Notes: generated by a model from the letters alone, not told the origin. A stretch of 64,000 bases of DNA from Pleurocapsa minor GSE-CHR-MK 17-07R (GCA_019359125.1 JAHHHY010000001.1:248001-312000); one strand, 5' to 3'. Shown: positions 37,905-47,794, counted from the stretch's first letter. Numbers and translations: made by a program.

Positions 37905-39509
37905 ATGACAGACGTGCAGCAAACTCAGGGGCGACCGGCTGGTCTGTGGTATCGGGTGCTGATTGTGGCGCTCAGTGCCGGGCTGATGATCGCCTTGTCG
38001 CAGCTTGTGTTCCGTGGGGTGACCTATCTGCGCGAAAGCCAGTCCTATGCCAGTGCCTGGCCGTCGATGGTATTGACAGCGACCGCGCTGGCCCCCCGTC
38101 CTGATGCGTCTGCCCCGAAGCTGAATAATCAGCGGGCGCAGGTCTTTCCTACGAATACGCCAGCAGCGCCCAACGCGCAGGATGTGACGCCGACGCCAGA
38201 ACCCGTGGTTGCCGAGGCCACGCCGCGCCCGCTGCCCACGCTGTTTATCTACTCTGGCCCCGATCAGTCGGCCAATGCGCCGCTGCCGATACCTACTGCT
38301 GTCCCCCAGCTTGATCGCCAGGGCAATGACCTGATGAACATCCTGCTGCTGGGCAACGACAACGAAATCACGGGCGAATCGGTGGCGCGCACCGACACCA
38401 TCATGATCCTGTCAATCAACCGCAGCACCAACAGCGTCTCGCTGCTCAGCCTGCCGCGTGACCTGTACGTGTATGTGCCCAGCTGGACGATGCAGCGCAT
38501 TAACGTGGCCTATCCGTACGGTGAATCAGTCGGCTGGACAGACGGCGGCTTCGGCCTGATGCGCCAGACGCTGTTTTATAACTTCGGCATTAATGTGCAT
38601 TACTACGCGATGGTGGACCTGACCGGCTTCAAGGCGCTGGTGGATGCTGTCGGCGGGGTCGAGTTGTCGGTGGACTGCGCGATTCAGGACCTGCCGCTGA
38701 TTGGCGCGGAAGTGCCCGCTGGCGCGTATCGCTATGACGCGGACGGGTATTATGTGCTGCCGGTGGGCTATTACACCATGAATGGCGAAGAGGCCCTGTG
38801 GTACTCGCGCTCGCGCCACAATAGCTCCGACTTTGACCGTGGCCGCCGCCAGCAGCAGGTGGTGCGTGCCGTGTGGCGCGCAGCCCGCGAACAGGGCCTG
38901 CTGACCCAGCTGCCCAACCTGTGGACGCAGTTCTCACCGTATCTGCAGACGAACCTCGCGTTTGAGGATATCCTCGGCCTGGCTCCGCTGGCTACAGACC
39001 TCGATGCAGGGCGCATTGAGACCTTTACACTGGTGCGCACGTATCACACCACGCCGTGGCAGACGCCAGACGGGGACTTTGTGCAGCTTCCCGTGTATGA
39101 AACGCTGCGCCCGATGCTGGAGGACTTTTACAGCCCGCCGACGGCCAATCAGATTGCCTCTGAGGGCGCGCGTATCGCGGTGTATAACGGCACCGATAAT
39201 CCGGGCTGGGATCGTGTGGCCGCGGAGCGTTTGCAGTGGGAAGGATTCAATGCTGTCGCTATGGGCGATGCGCCCGAAACTGGCCTGCCCGCGACCACGA
39301 TGATCGACTACACGGGCGCGACCAAAGGCAGCAGCCTGGAGGCGATTGCTGAGGTGCTGAATCTGTCGCCGGATAATCTGACGATCCTGCCCAGCGCCGA
39401 GCGCGAATATGACTTTGAAGTGGTCATCGGTGAGTCGTACAACTCATGTACTGTGGGCGGGGTGATCGCTGTACCCGAAGGCACAGCGACCCCCTCGGCT
39501 GGAAGCTAG
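37905..39509 (+). CDS. LytR-CpsA-Psr (LCP) family protein
   Basis: A 534-residue type II membrane protein that should attach glycopolymers to peptidoglycan. One N-terminal membrane helix (about 18-40) is followed by a Pro/Ala linker and the LCP catalytic domain (about 145-340): NILLLGNDNE, ARTDTIMILSINRSTNSVSLLSLPRDLYV, and DLTGFKALVDAVGGVEL. The conserved Arg/Asp residues for the polyprenyl-phosphate substrate (TDTI, LPRD, RSRH) are present. A LytR_C-like domain ends it (RIAVYNGTDNPGWDRVAAERLQ). ATG 37905 has AGGGTGGA 6 bp upstream; an earlier ATG at 37878 lacks an SD. It closes a cell-envelope operon. Confidence 0.9.
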   Translation: MTDVQQTQGRPAGLWYRVLIVALSAGLMIALSQLVFRGVTYLRESQSYASAWPSMVLTATALAPRPDASAPKLNNQRAQVFPTNTPAAPNAQDVTPTPEPVVAEATPRPLPTLFIYSGPDQSANAPLPIPTAVPQLDRQGNDLMNILLLGNDNEITGESVARTDTIMILSINRSTNSVSLLSLPRDLYVYVPSWTMQRINVAYPYGESVGWTDGGFGLMRQTLFYNFGINVHYYAMVDLTGFKALVDAVGGVELSVDCAIQDLPLIGAEVPAGAYRYDADGYYVLPVGYYTMNGEEALWYSRSRHNSSDFDRGRRQQQVVRAVWRAAREQGLLTQLPNLWTQFSPYLQTNLAFEDILGLAPLATDLDAGRIETFTLVRTYHTTPWQTPDGDFVQLPVYETLRPMLEDFYSPPTANQIASEGARIAVYNGTDNPGWDRVAAERLQWEGFNAVAMGDAPETGLPATTMIDYTGATKGSSLEAIAEVLNLSPDNLTILPSAEREYDFEVVIGESYNSCTVGGVIAVPEGTATPSAGS

Positions 39510-39510
39510 C

Positions 39511-40494
39511 TTACCAGCGCTGATGTACGCCTGCCTTGATCAGGCGATTATAGATGTCTTCGATGGCGGCCATATGTGACGGGGACAGCGCGGCCAGGTC
39601 ACTCGCGGCTGCGTTGTCTTTGGCCTGTGCGGGCGTCTTTGCACCCGGAATCGCGCACGTGACGGCGTCGAACATCAGGATCCAGCGCAGGGCAAACTGC
39701 GCCATACTGGCATTTTCCGGCTTCAGCGCGCGGATTTCCTCAACCGCCTGCAGCGCGACGTCATAATCGACCCCGGAGAAAGTCTCGCCCACGTCAAACG
39801 ACTGCCCGTAGCGGTTAAAATTGCGATGGTCATCCTGCGGGAATGCGCTCTGCGCGGTCATCTTGCCTGTCAGCATGCCGGATGCCAGCGGCACGCGGGC
39901 GATGATCGCCACGCCGCGTCGTTTCGCTTCGGCAAAGAAGTGTTCCGTCGGGCGCAGGCGGAACATGTTGAAGATGATCTGCACGCTTTGCACGTTCGGG
40001 AATTCAATCGCCTTCAGCGCCTCTTCCACTTTTTCCACGCTGACGCCGTAGTGGCGAATCTTGCCCGCCGCCATCATGTCATCCAGCGCCTGAAAGACTT
40101 CCGGCCGATAGTAGACTTCGGTCGGGGGACAGTGCAGTTGCACCAGATCCAGGCAGTCGGTTTCCAGGTTTTTCAGGCTGCGCTCGACAAAGGCTGTCAG
40201 GTTTTCGGCATTGTAGCCCGCGCTGACATGCGGATTCAGGCGGCGGCCGGCCTTCGTCAGCACATAAAATGGCTCGCTGCGTTCGCGGCGCAGCCGGGCG
40301 ATCAGGCGCTCGCTGTGCCCGTCGCCATACACATCGGCGGTGTCGAACATATTCATGCCGCTGTCCAGCGCCGCATGCATGGCCGCCATTGACTCGTTGT
40401 CGTCCACCGCGCCCCAGGCCGACCCAACCGCCCACGCGCCAAAGCTGATGTCAGAGACTTTCCAGCCAGTGCGGCCGAAGTCACGATAGTTCAT
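39511..40494 (-). CDS. Aldo/keto reductase
   Basis: A 327-residue NAD(P)H-dependent TIM-barrel oxidoreductase. The catalytic Asp and Tyr are in MFDTADVYGDGHSE near residue 48, the Lys in FYVLTKAGRR near 77, and His in LVQLHCPP near 117; the C-terminal cofactor part reads CAIPGAKTPAQAKDN. ATG 40494 has AAAGGA 8 bp upstream; a TTG 6 bp earlier is less likely. It lies 36 bp downstream of the rhamnose isomerase gene on the same strand, so it may handle a rhamnose-derived aldehyde such as lactaldehyde. That substrate is inference. Confidence 0.88.
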   Translation of the reverse strand: MNYRDFGRTGWKVSDISFGAWAVGSAWGAVDDNESMAAMHAALDSGMNMFDTADVYGDGHSERLIARLRRERSEPFYVLTKAGRRLNPHVSAGYNAENLTAFVERSLKNLETDCLDLVQLHCPPTEVYYRPEVFQALDDMMAAGKIRHYGVSVEKVEEALKAIEFPNVQSVQIIFNMFRLRPTEHFFAEAKRRGVAIIARVPLASGMLTGKMTAQSAFPQDDHRNFNRYGQSFDVGETFSGVDYDVALQAVEEIRALKPENASMAQFALRWILMFDAVTCAIPGAKTPAQAKDNAAASDLAALSPSHMAAIEDIYNRLIKAGVHQRW

Positions 40495-40530
40495 GGTCAA
40501 TGTCCTTTATGGTTTCGCCTGCCCGGGAAC

Positions 40531-41745
40531 TCAGGTGGGAAATCCGCCTGAGCCAGCCGCCGCAGTGCCGCGCTCGCGGATGATGTTGGCCTGATAGCTG
40601 TCTGCGCGATACGCTGCGATCGGGTCGCGATGCTTGTCCATCTCGATGCGCACCTGCGCCAGCAGCGGACGCACATCGGTCTCGAAAGCATCGACCATCT
40701 CGCGATGCGCGCCCATCACATCGCCATTCGCCTGTTTTTCGGCCAGCCGCTCATAGTTTACGCACAATGCCTTGGCATAGGCGGTCTGGCAGTTGACCAC
40801 GCTGATGAGCATGCCTTCCAGCTTCGACTCGATGTTGAAGCACTGGTCGATCATATAGGCCACGTCTTTCGACTTGTCGCCTGCCTTGACCAGTTCGCAG
40901 TAGATTTCAAACAGTTCCAGCGGGTTGGCGCTGCCCACAATCAGGTCATCATCCGCATACTTGCGGTTGTTGAAATGGAAGCCGCCCAGCCGACCTTCGT
41001 CCAGCAGGAAAGCGACGATGTGGGCGATGTTGGTGCCCTGTGCGTGATGCCCCAGGTCCACCAGCACTTCTGCCTTCGGGCCTAGCTTGAGCGCGGTCGC
41101 GTAGGCCATGCCCCAGTCCGCAAAATCGGTGTGATAAAACGCCGGTTCGAAGAACTTGTATTCGATCAGCATGCGGCCGTTTTCAGGCAGATGGCGATAC
41201 GTCTCGGCCAGCGCGTGCTCCATGCGCTGCTTGCGCCCGGTGATGCTGTCCTGGCCGGCATAATTCGTGCCGTCGGCAAACCACAGGCTGAGCAGATTGC
41301 TGCCCGTCTTGCGCATGATGTCGCAGCATTCCACCAGATGCGCGATGGCTTCTTCGCGCACCGCGCCGCTGGGGTGGGTGATGCTGCCCAGCTTGTACTG
41401 GTCATCCTGAAACAGGTTGGGGTTAACAGCGCCAATGCTGACGCCGCGCAGGCGGGCATAGTCCTGTAGCGCGACCCAGTCGTCGGTTTTGTCCCACGGG
41501 ATATGGATGGCCACGCTGGGCGCCACACCGGTCAGGCTATGGATGTAGCCTGCATCGTCCAGCTTTTCGTGGATGTTGCGGGCCGCCCCGGGGTAGTTAA
41601 ATGTCTTGAAACGCGTGCCGCTGTTGCTGTAGCCCCAGGACGGGGTTTCGATGTGCTGCGTTTTCAGCTTTCGTTTGACGAATTCCACGTCGATGCCGCG
41701 TTCGGAAAGCTGATCGGCCAGCTGGGGGAAATATCTTTCACTCAT
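40531..41745 (-). CDS. rhaI: L-rhamnose isomerase (RhaI type)
   Basis: A 404-residue xylose-isomerase-like TIM-barrel enzyme that converts L-rhamnose to L-rhamnulose. Metal and substrate residues are in [10 protein letters not shown] near residue 79, [13 protein letters not shown] near 151, [18 protein letters not shown] near 192, [11 protein letters not shown] near 225 and [18 protein letters not shown] near 250. It matches the Rhizobium/Pseudomonas-type isomerase, not E. coli RhaA. ATG 41745 has AAGGAA 7 bp upstream. It is divergent from the DeoR regulator. Confidence 0.9.
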   Translation of the reverse strand: MSERYFPQLADQLSERGIDVEFVKRKLKTQHIETPSWGYSNSGTRFKTFNYPGAARNIHEKLDDAGYIHSLTGVAPSVAIHIPWDKTDDWVALQDYARLRGVSIGAVNPNLFQDDQYKLGSITHPSGAVREEAIAHLVECCDIMRKTGSNLLSLWFADGTNYAGQDSITGRKQRMEHALAETYRHLPENGRMLIEYKFFEPAFYHTDFADWGMAYATALKLGPKAEVLVDLGHHAQGTNIAHIVAFLLDEGRLGGFHFNNRKYADDDLIVGSANPLELFEIYCELVKAGDKSKDVAYMIDQCFNIESKLEGMLISVVNCQTAYAKALCVNYERLAEKQANGDVMGAHREMVDAFETDVRPLLAQVRIEMDKHRDPIAAYRADSYQANIIRERGTAAAGSGGFPT

Positions 41746-41871
41746 GAAATATTCCTTATTATGAATTTGCACAAAGGCAAACAGACCGGATACAATGCAA
41801 TAGATATATCGTTTGCTTTCTTTTTATGATGATTTTCGCCAGTGTATGCGCTTTCGGAATGCGTGTCAATT
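41746..41871. promoter_or_regulatory. Divergent promoter region of rhaI and the DeoR regulator
   Basis: A 126-bp AT-rich intergenic region. It contains CGTTTGCTTTC at 41810-41820, whose exact reverse complement recurs at the downstream rha promoter (42700-42710). This is the most likely operator of the DeoR-type repressor here. Confidence 0.6.
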
Positions 41872-42648
41872 ATGGCTCTGTTTGTTGAAGAACGCCGTAG
41901 AATCATTCTTGAACAGCTCCTCAAATCTGGCCGGGTTTCGGTAAAGGACCTGAGCGATGAGATGCGCGTGAGTGCTGTCACGATTCGCCAGGACCTGCGC
42001 GTGCTGGAAGAAGAAGGCCGGCTGGAGCGCACGTATGGCGGCGCGGTCCGGCGTGAATCGCTGTTCCCCGAGCTGTCTTTTCATCAGCGCATCCAGAAGA
42101 AGCGCGCCTCAAAAGAAGCGATGGCGCTGGCTGCGATCTCGTATATTCGCGACGGGTCCAGCATTGCTATCGACGGCAGCACGACCGTGTTTGCGATGGT
42201 GCCGCACCTGAAGAAATTCTCCAAGCTGACCATTATCACCAACAGTCTGATGACGGCCCAGCAGTTTCTGGATACGCCGCATATCACTGTGCTGCTGCCC
42301 GGCGGACGCCTGCGCCGCGATTCGATCAGCATCGTTGGCCGGCCGGACAGCCTGCCCGATGTCAACCTGAATCTCGGCTATTTTGGCGCGCGCGGCGTGT
42401 CGATGCTGGGTGAGGTGAGCGACGTGGATGCCGATGAATGCTCGATCAAGCAGGCGATGCAGTCGCGCTGCCTGGAGACGGTCATTATGGCCGATGGCAC
42501 CAAATGGGGGCAGGTGGCTCCCTACACATTTACCCGTTTTGCCCAGGTGTCACGCTTCATCACGACTGACGATGCGCCGGAAGACCTGGTGCAGCAGGTG
42601 CGCGCTGCCGGCCCGCTGGTGGATGTGGTGAAAGTGCACAGACGCTGA
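41872..42648 (+). CDS. rhaR: DeoR-family regulator of rhamnose genes
   Basis: A 258-residue repressor-type protein. The N-terminal winged helix-turn-helix reads ERRRIILEQLLKSGRVSVKDLSDEMRVSAVTIRQDLRVLEEEGRLERTYGGAV, the DeoR signature. The sugar-phosphate-sensing domain follows, with IAIDGSTTVFAM near residue 100 and the DECSIKQAMQ segment near 185. It sits between divergent rhaI and the rhaEW-rhaB-rhaTPQS genes, as DeoR-type RhaR does in rhizobia. ATG 41872 gives the standard N-terminus; the SD is weak. Confidence 0.88.
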   Translation: MALFVEERRRIILEQLLKSGRVSVKDLSDEMRVSAVTIRQDLRVLEEEGRLERTYGGAVRRESLFPELSFHQRIQKKRASKEAMALAAISYIRDGSSIAIDGSTTVFAMVPHLKKFSKLTIITNSLMTAQQFLDTPHITVLLPGGRLRRDSISIVGRPDSLPDVNLNLGYFGARGVSMLGEVSDVDADECSIKQAMQSRCLETVIMADGTKWGQVAPYTFTRFAQVSRFITTDDAPEDLVQQVRAAGPLVDVVKVHRR

Positions 42649-42661
42649 GCCTGGAACGTCG

Positions 42662-42714
42662 TTGACAATCCGGTGCTGCGCGTTAAACTTCGCGACACTG
42701 AAAGCAAACGAAAG
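42662..42714 (+). promoter_or_regulatory. rha operon promoter with candidate operator
   Basis: TTGACA (42662-42667), a 16-bp spacer and TAAACT (42684-42689) form a good promoter. Just downstream lies GAAAGCAAACGAAAG (42700-42714). Its first 11 bases are the reverse complement of 41810-41820 at the divergent promoter. Bound repressor would cover the start site. Confidence 0.65.
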
Positions 42715-42765
42715 TGAATGTTTGTAAGTGACTGCCTCGCATATGCAACATGAAGGGTGAACCAA

Positions 42766-44832
42766 ATGCCACAGAATCTCTGGAACGACGCGGATGCCAG
42801 TAAGCTCCCTGATCTGGACGGGCTGGTATACGCCAGCAATCTGCTGGGGCGTGACCGCGCTGTGGTGAATATCTACGGCGGAAATACCAGCGCCAAGCTC
42901 ATGATGCAGGATCATATGGGCCGCATGGTGGAGGTACTCGCGGTCAAGGCATCGGGCTCTGACGTGGCGACGATCAAGGAGCGCGGCTTTGCCCTGCTGC
43001 GCATGGAAGACATCCGCCCGTTGTTTGAGCGCGAGGCGATGACCGATGAGGAGATGGTGGCCTACCTGGAGCGTACGCTGCATGAACCCGGCCGGCCGCG
43101 CCAGAGCATCGAGACGCTGCTGCATGCGTTTGTGCCGAAGCCACACGTCTATCACACCCATCCTGACGCGATTATCAGTCTGGCCTGCGCGCCCGATGCC
43201 GAAGCGACAGCGCGCGCCGTGTATGGTGACCGCATGGCCTACGTGCCGTATATCCGCCCCGGCTTTACGCTGTCAAAGTGGATTGGCCAGAAGGTGATCG
43301 ATAATCCGGGCATCGAGTGCGTCGTGATGGGCAAGCACGGCCTGGTGACCTGGGGCCCGGATGCAAAGTCGTCGTATGACAGCGCGATCAGCATCATTCA
43401 GGAAGCGGAAGACTATATCGCTGCGAAGAAGGCTGGCAAGCGCGTGTTTGGCGCGCTGAAGGTGCAGCCGCTGGACGCACAGGCGCGCGAAGATGTGCTG
43501 GCCGAAGTGCTGCCGGTCATCCGTGGCCTGGTGTCGAAGCTGCGCCACACCATCCTGCAGGTGGACACCAGCGACGCCGTGCTGGATTTTGTGGGCAGCG
43601 AACGCTCGGCTGACGTCAGCCAGCTTGGGGCCGCCTGCCCGGACCATCTGGTGCACGTGAAGCGCCAGCCGCTGTTTGTGAACTGGACGCCGGATCAGGG
43701 TGTGGATGCCCTGAAGCAGTCTCTGAAAGATGGCATCGAGACTTATAACGCTGCCTACAGCGCGTATTTTGACGAGTGTAAGGAGCCGGGCGACGAGATG
43801 CGCGACCCAGCACCGCGTGTGATCCTGATTCCCGGTGTGGGCATGGTCAACACGGGCAAGGACGCGACCAACGCCGACGTCAGCCGCCAGCTGTATCACC
43901 GCGCCATTGAGGTGATTGGTGGCAGTGAGGCGCTGGGCGGATTCGTCAGCCTGTCCCCGAAGGAAGCCTACGATATCGAATACTGGCCGCTGGAGCTGTA
44001 CAAGCTGAAGCTGGCGCCGCCTGACCGTGACTTTGCCGGGAAGGTCGCGCTGGTGACCGGCGGAGCCAGCGGCATTGGCCGCGCCTCGGCCTTCAAGATG
44101 GCCAGCGAGGGCGCCCATGTGGCGATCGTGGACATCAATGCCGAGATGGGGCAGGCCACCACCGACGACCTGAATGCGAAGTTTGGCAAGGGCCGCGCCG
44201 TGTTCATCCGCTGCGATGTGACCAGCGAAGAACAGGTGCAGCATGCCCTGCGCGCCATCACGCTGGCCTTCGGCGGCATCGACGTGCTGGTAAATAATGC
44301 AGGAATCGCCGGCGGTGCGCCGATCATCGAAACCACGGTGGCAGACTTTGATCGCCAGATGAATATTCTCGTGAAGGGCTATTTCCTGTTTGCCCGCGAG
44401 TCTTTCAAGGTGATGAAGTCGCAGGGCGTGGGCGGCACGATGGTGTTTGTGGGCAGCAAGAACAGCATCGCGGCAGGCAAGGGCGCCAGTGCATACAGCG
44501 CAGCCAAGGCAGCTGAAGTGCATATGGCGCGCTGCCTGGCCGAAGAAGGCGGCGAGTTTGGCATTCGCGTGAACAGCGTGCTGCCGGATGCGGTCATCCG
44601 TGGCAGCAGCATCTGGGGCGCGAAAGGCTGGAAGGAAGCGCGTGCGGCGCAGTATGGCATTGGGGTGGACGACCTGAACGAGTTCTACCGCAAGCGTAAT
44701 ACGCTCAAGGTCGAGATTCTGCCCGAAGACCTGGCCGAGGCGATTGCCTTCATGGCCGGCCCGCGCAGCGCCAAGACGACCGGCGCGATGATTACGGTGG
44801 ATGGTGGCGTACCGGGCGCATACGCCCGCTAA
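42766..44832 (+). CDS. rhaEW: Bifunctional rhamnulose-1-phosphate aldolase / short-chain dehydrogenase
   Basis: A 688-residue fusion. The N-terminal class II aldolase/adducin domain (about 1-400) has NIYGGNTSAKL, the zinc-ligand motif HTHPDAI near residue 130 and GKHGLVTWG near 192; it cleaves rhamnulose-1-phosphate to DHAP and L-lactaldehyde. The C-terminal SDR domain (about 425-688) has ALVTGGASGIGRASA for NAD, NNAGIAGG, and YSAAKAAEVH with the catalytic Tyr/Lys; it should oxidise lactaldehyde. The same fusion is known from Bacillus RhaEW. AAGGGTGA lies just before ATG 42766. It is the first gene after the rha promoter. Confidence 0.93.
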   Translation: MPQNLWNDADASKLPDLDGLVYASNLLGRDRAVVNIYGGNTSAKLMMQDHMGRMVEVLAVKASGSDVATIKERGFALLRMEDIRPLFEREAMTDEEMVAYLERTLHEPGRPRQSIETLLHAFVPKPHVYHTHPDAIISLACAPDAEATARAVYGDRMAYVPYIRPGFTLSKWIGQKVIDNPGIECVVMGKHGLVTWGPDAKSSYDSAISIIQEAEDYIAAKKAGKRVFGALKVQPLDAQAREDVLAEVLPVIRGLVSKLRHTILQVDTSDAVLDFVGSERSADVSQLGAACPDHLVHVKRQPLFVNWTPDQGVDALKQSLKDGIETYNAAYSAYFDECKEPGDEMRDPAPRVILIPGVGMVNTGKDATNADVSRQLYHRAIEVIGGSEALGGFVSLSPKEAYDIEYWPLELYKLKLAPPDRDFAGKVALVTGGASGIGRASAFKMASEGAHVAIVDINAEMGQATTDDLNAKFGKGRAVFIRCDVTSEEQVQHALRAITLAFGGIDVLVNNAGIAGGAPIIETTVADFDRQMNILVKGYFLFARESFKVMKSQGVGGTMVFVGSKNSIAAGKGASAYSAAKAAEVHMARCLAEEGGEFGIRVNSVLPDAVIRGSSIWGAKGWKEARAAQYGIGVDDLNEFYRKRNTLKVEILPEDLAEAIAFMAGPRSAKTTGAMITVDGGVPGAYAR

Positions 44833-44848
44833 CGATGGAGTGTTCAGC

Positions 44849-46276
44849 GTGACACACGCAATTGCGGTGGATTTGGGGGCGACTTCGGGGCGGGTGCTGA
44901 GCATCGAGCTGACCGAACGCGGCTTCCATCAGACAGAACTGCATCGCTTTGCCAACGAGCCGGTCTTTGCGGGTGGTACGCTGTATTGGGATGCCCTGCG
45001 TCTGTGGCATGAAATAAGGCAGGGCATCACCAAAGCCCCGGCTGGCGCACAGAGTATTGGCCTGGACGCCTGGGGCGTGGATTTCGCGCTGCTGGACAAG
45101 CACGGCAGGCTGTTGTCGAATCCGGTGCATTATCGTGATGCGCGCGCCAACGGCATGATGGAGTGGGTGTTTGAGCGCGTGCCGAAGCGCGAAATTTACG
45201 AGCGCACAGGCTTGCAGTTCATGCAGCTGAACACGCTGTATCAGATCGCCAGCCTGGTGAAAGAGCAGAGCGTGCTGCTGGACAGCGCCGCGACCTACCT
45301 GTCGATGCCCGATCTGTTCCTCTACTGGATGGGTGGCGACAAGGTGTGTGAATTCACACATGCCACCACGACCCAGTTTTTTGACCCGCGTGCGGGTGGC
45401 TGGGACCTGGAGCTGCTGGCAAAGCTGGGCGTGCCGACGCATATCTTCCCGCAGATTGTGCCCCCCGGCACCGTCACCGGCGATATGAACGGGATTCCCG
45501 TGATTGTGCCAGGCACGCATGATACGGCGAGCGCAGTCGTCGGCATCCCCACCACAACCGATGACTTCGCCTATATCAGCAGCGGCACATGGAGCCTGAT
45601 CGGGCTGGAGACGCCGGGGCCGGTCATCAATGACCTGTCCTATGCGGCCAATGCCACCAACGAAGGCGGGGCATACGGCACCTACCGCTTCCTGCGCAAC
45701 GTCGCGGGGATGTGGCTGCTGGAGCAGAGCCGCGCCACCTGGAGCGCCGCCGGACACACCTATTCCTATGACGAACTTCGGCGCATGGTGGAAGAAGCAC
45801 CAGCCTTCCGCAGCCTGTTTGACCCTGATCATCTGGATTTCCTGGCGCCGGGAGATATGCCCGCACGCATTGCAGCCTACTGCGCGCGCACGGGCCAGCC
45901 TTCACCAGAGACACCGGGGCAGGTTGTGCGCGCCATTTACGAGAGCCTGGCGCTGAAATACCGGCACGTGCTGCGCGGGCTGATCAGCGCCAGTGGCAAG
46001 CATGTCAGCCGGATGCACATCATCGGCGGCGGCTCACAGAACGCCCAGTTGTGCCAGATGACGGCAGATGCGCTGGAAATGCCGGTGGTGGCTGGGCCGG
46101 GCGAAGCGACCGCGATTGGCAACGCGATGGTGCAGTTTATCTCTACCGGCGCGCTGGCGTCATTGGCGGATGCGCGCCAGCTGCTGGCCAGCTCGGTGGA
46201 GACGCGCACGTATGAGCCGAAGCATCAGGCGCAGTTTGCCGAAGCCGCCGAAAGATTTGCGACGTTACTGTCATAG
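44849..46276 (+). CDS. rhaB: Rhamnulokinase
   Basis: A 475-residue FGGY kinase that phosphorylates L-rhamnulose at C1. The N-terminal phosphate loop is AVDLGATSGRVL, the catalytic Asp is in GLDAWGVDFALL near residue 73, and the C-terminal FGGY motifs include GTHDTASAVVGIP near 228, YISSGTWSLIGLE and HIIGGGSQNAQLCQM near 390. GTG 44849 is chosen because GGAG lies 8 bp upstream and it follows the rhaEW stop by 16 bp; extension further upstream would run into rhaEW. Confidence 0.93.
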   Translation: MTHAIAVDLGATSGRVLSIELTERGFHQTELHRFANEPVFAGGTLYWDALRLWHEIRQGITKAPAGAQSIGLDAWGVDFALLDKHGRLLSNPVHYRDARANGMMEWVFERVPKREIYERTGLQFMQLNTLYQIASLVKEQSVLLDSAATYLSMPDLFLYWMGGDKVCEFTHATTTQFFDPRAGGWDLELLAKLGVPTHIFPQIVPPGTVTGDMNGIPVIVPGTHDTASAVVGIPTTTDDFAYISSGTWSLIGLETPGPVINDLSYAANATNEGGAYGTYRFLRNVAGMWLLEQSRATWSAAGHTYSYDELRRMVEEAPAFRSLFDPDHLDFLAPGDMPARIAAYCARTGQPSPETPGQVVRAIYESLALKYRHVLRGLISASGKHVSRMHIIGGGSQNAQLCQMTADALEMPVVAGPGEATAIGNAMVQFISTGALASLADARQLLASSVETRTYEPKHQAQFAEAAERFATLLS

Positions 46277-46291
46277 AAAAAGAGTTATGTG

Positions 46292-47794
46292 ATGTCTGAG
46301 CTTTTGGAACTAGCAGGCGTAACCAAGAGTTTCCCCGGCGTCAAAGCCTTGCAGGAGGCGCAGTTTTCGCTGCGTGCGGGCGAGGTTCATGCCCTGTTGG
46401 GCGAGAATGGCGCGGGAAAATCGACCATGATCAAGATTGTGTCGGGCGTATATCGCCCAGACGCAGGCAGAATCTTGGTGAATGGACAGGCTGTGCAGTT
46501 CAATAACCCACATGAAGCCAAGTCGCACGGCGTGGCGACGATTTATCAGGAGCTGAGCCTGTATCCTGAGCTGACAGTGGCCGAGAATATCTTCCTGGGA
46601 CACTGCCCGCGCACGCGTTTCGGCCTGATCGACTGGGCGGAGACGCACCGTCGCGCACGTGAAATTCTGGAATCGCTGGAAATTCACGACATGGACGTCA
46701 CCCGTAAAGTCGGGTCGATGACCGTGGGCAACCGCCAGCGCGTCGAAATCGCCAAGGCGCTGAGCCAGAATGCCAAGATCCTGATTATGGACGAGCCGAC
46801 TGCATCGCTGTCTGAGGCGGATGTGCAGCGCCTGTTCGAGATTGTGCGCCTGTTGCGTGAGCGCGGCGTGGGCATTATTTACATCAGCCATCGCATGGAA
46901 GAAGTGTTTGAGCTGGCGGACCGCGTGACGGTGCTGCGCGATGGCCAGTATGTGGGCACGCGCCATGTGAGCGACGTTAATGAAGCCGAGCTGATCCAGA
47001 TGATGGTGGGCCGCACGATTGACCAGTTGTTCCCGAAGCTGGATGCTGAAATTGGCCAGCCTGTGCTGGAAGTGCGTGACCTGGTGCGTCCGCCACTTAC
47101 CCGTGGTGTCAGCTTTACGCTGCGCGCCGGCGAGATTGTGGGCATGGCCGGGCTGGTCGGCTCTGGGCGCAGTGAAGTGGCGCAGGTGATTTTTGGCATT
47201 AACCCACCTGTGCGCGGCGAAATCCTGATCGATGGCAAGCCTGTGCACATTCGGAATCCCGGCGAGGCGATGAAGAAGGGTATCGCCTACGTGCCAGAGG
47301 ATCGCGGTTCGCAGGGGCTGGTGCGCGCCATGAATGTGCGCCAGAACATGTCGCTGGCGGTGCTGCGGGCGCTGGCACGCGCCAATTTCATCGACGACAA
47401 GCGCGAATTTAGTCTCGCCCGCGAGATGATCGAGCGGCTGAATATCAAGGCCTACAGCACCGAGCAGATCGTGAACAAGCTGTCTGGCGGCAACCAGCAG
47501 AAGATCGTGATTGGCAAGTGGCTGGCCGCCAAACCGCGAGTGCTGATTATGGATGAGCCGACGCGCGGTATTGACGTCGGCGCCAAAGCAGAAATTCATC
47601 GCCTGATGAGCACGCTCGCCCAGCAGGGCATGGCGATTCTCATGATTTCCAGCGAGCTTCCCGAAGTGCTGGGCATGAGTGACCGGGTACTGGTGATGCG
47701 CGAAGGCCGAATCGCAGCGGAGTTCCCGCGTGCGCAGGCCACCCAGGAAGTGATCGCTTCGGCGATGATGTCGCAGACAGGAGCAGCTTCATGA
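46292..47794 (+). CDS. rhaT: Rhamnose ABC transporter ATP-binding protein
   Basis: A 500-residue duplicated sugar ABC ATPase of the CUT2 (ribose/rhamnose) family. The first half has Walker A GENGAGKSTM near residue 38 and Walker B ILIMDEPTASLSE near 165, with degenerate signature VGNRQRVEIAKALS. The second half has GLVGSGRSEVAQ as a weak Walker A, LSGGNQQKIVIGKWLA near 397 and VLIMDEPTRGIDVGAK. ATG 46292 follows GTG 46289; either may be used. Its stop overlaps the first permease (ATGA). Confidence 0.93.
   Translation: MSELLELAGVTKSFPGVKALQEAQFSLRAGEVHALLGENGAGKSTMIKIVSGVYRPDAGRILVNGQAVQFNNPHEAKSHGVATIYQELSLYPELTVAENIFLGHCPRTRFGLIDWAETHRRAREILESLEIHDMDVTRKVGSMTVGNRQRVEIAKALSQNAKILIMDEPTASLSEADVQRLFEIVRLLRERGVGIIYISHRMEEVFELADRVTVLRDGQYVGTRHVSDVNEAELIQMMVGRTIDQLFPKLDAEIGQPVLEVRDLVRPPLTRGVSFTLRAGEIVGMAGLVGSGRSEVAQVIFGINPPVRGEILIDGKPVHIRNPGEAMKKGIAYVPEDRGSQGLVRAMNVRQNMSLAVLRALARANFIDDKREFSLAREMIERLNIKAYSTEQIVNKLSGGNQQKIVIGKWLAAKPRVLIMDEPTRGIDVGAKAEIHRLMSTLAQQGMAILMISSELPEVLGMSDRVLVMREGRIAAEFPRAQATQEVIASAMMSQTGAAS

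Noticed and set aside
40531-41745. Xylose isomerase
   Set aside because: The sequence motifs fit the RhaI-type rhamnose isomerase and all neighbours are rhamnose genes.
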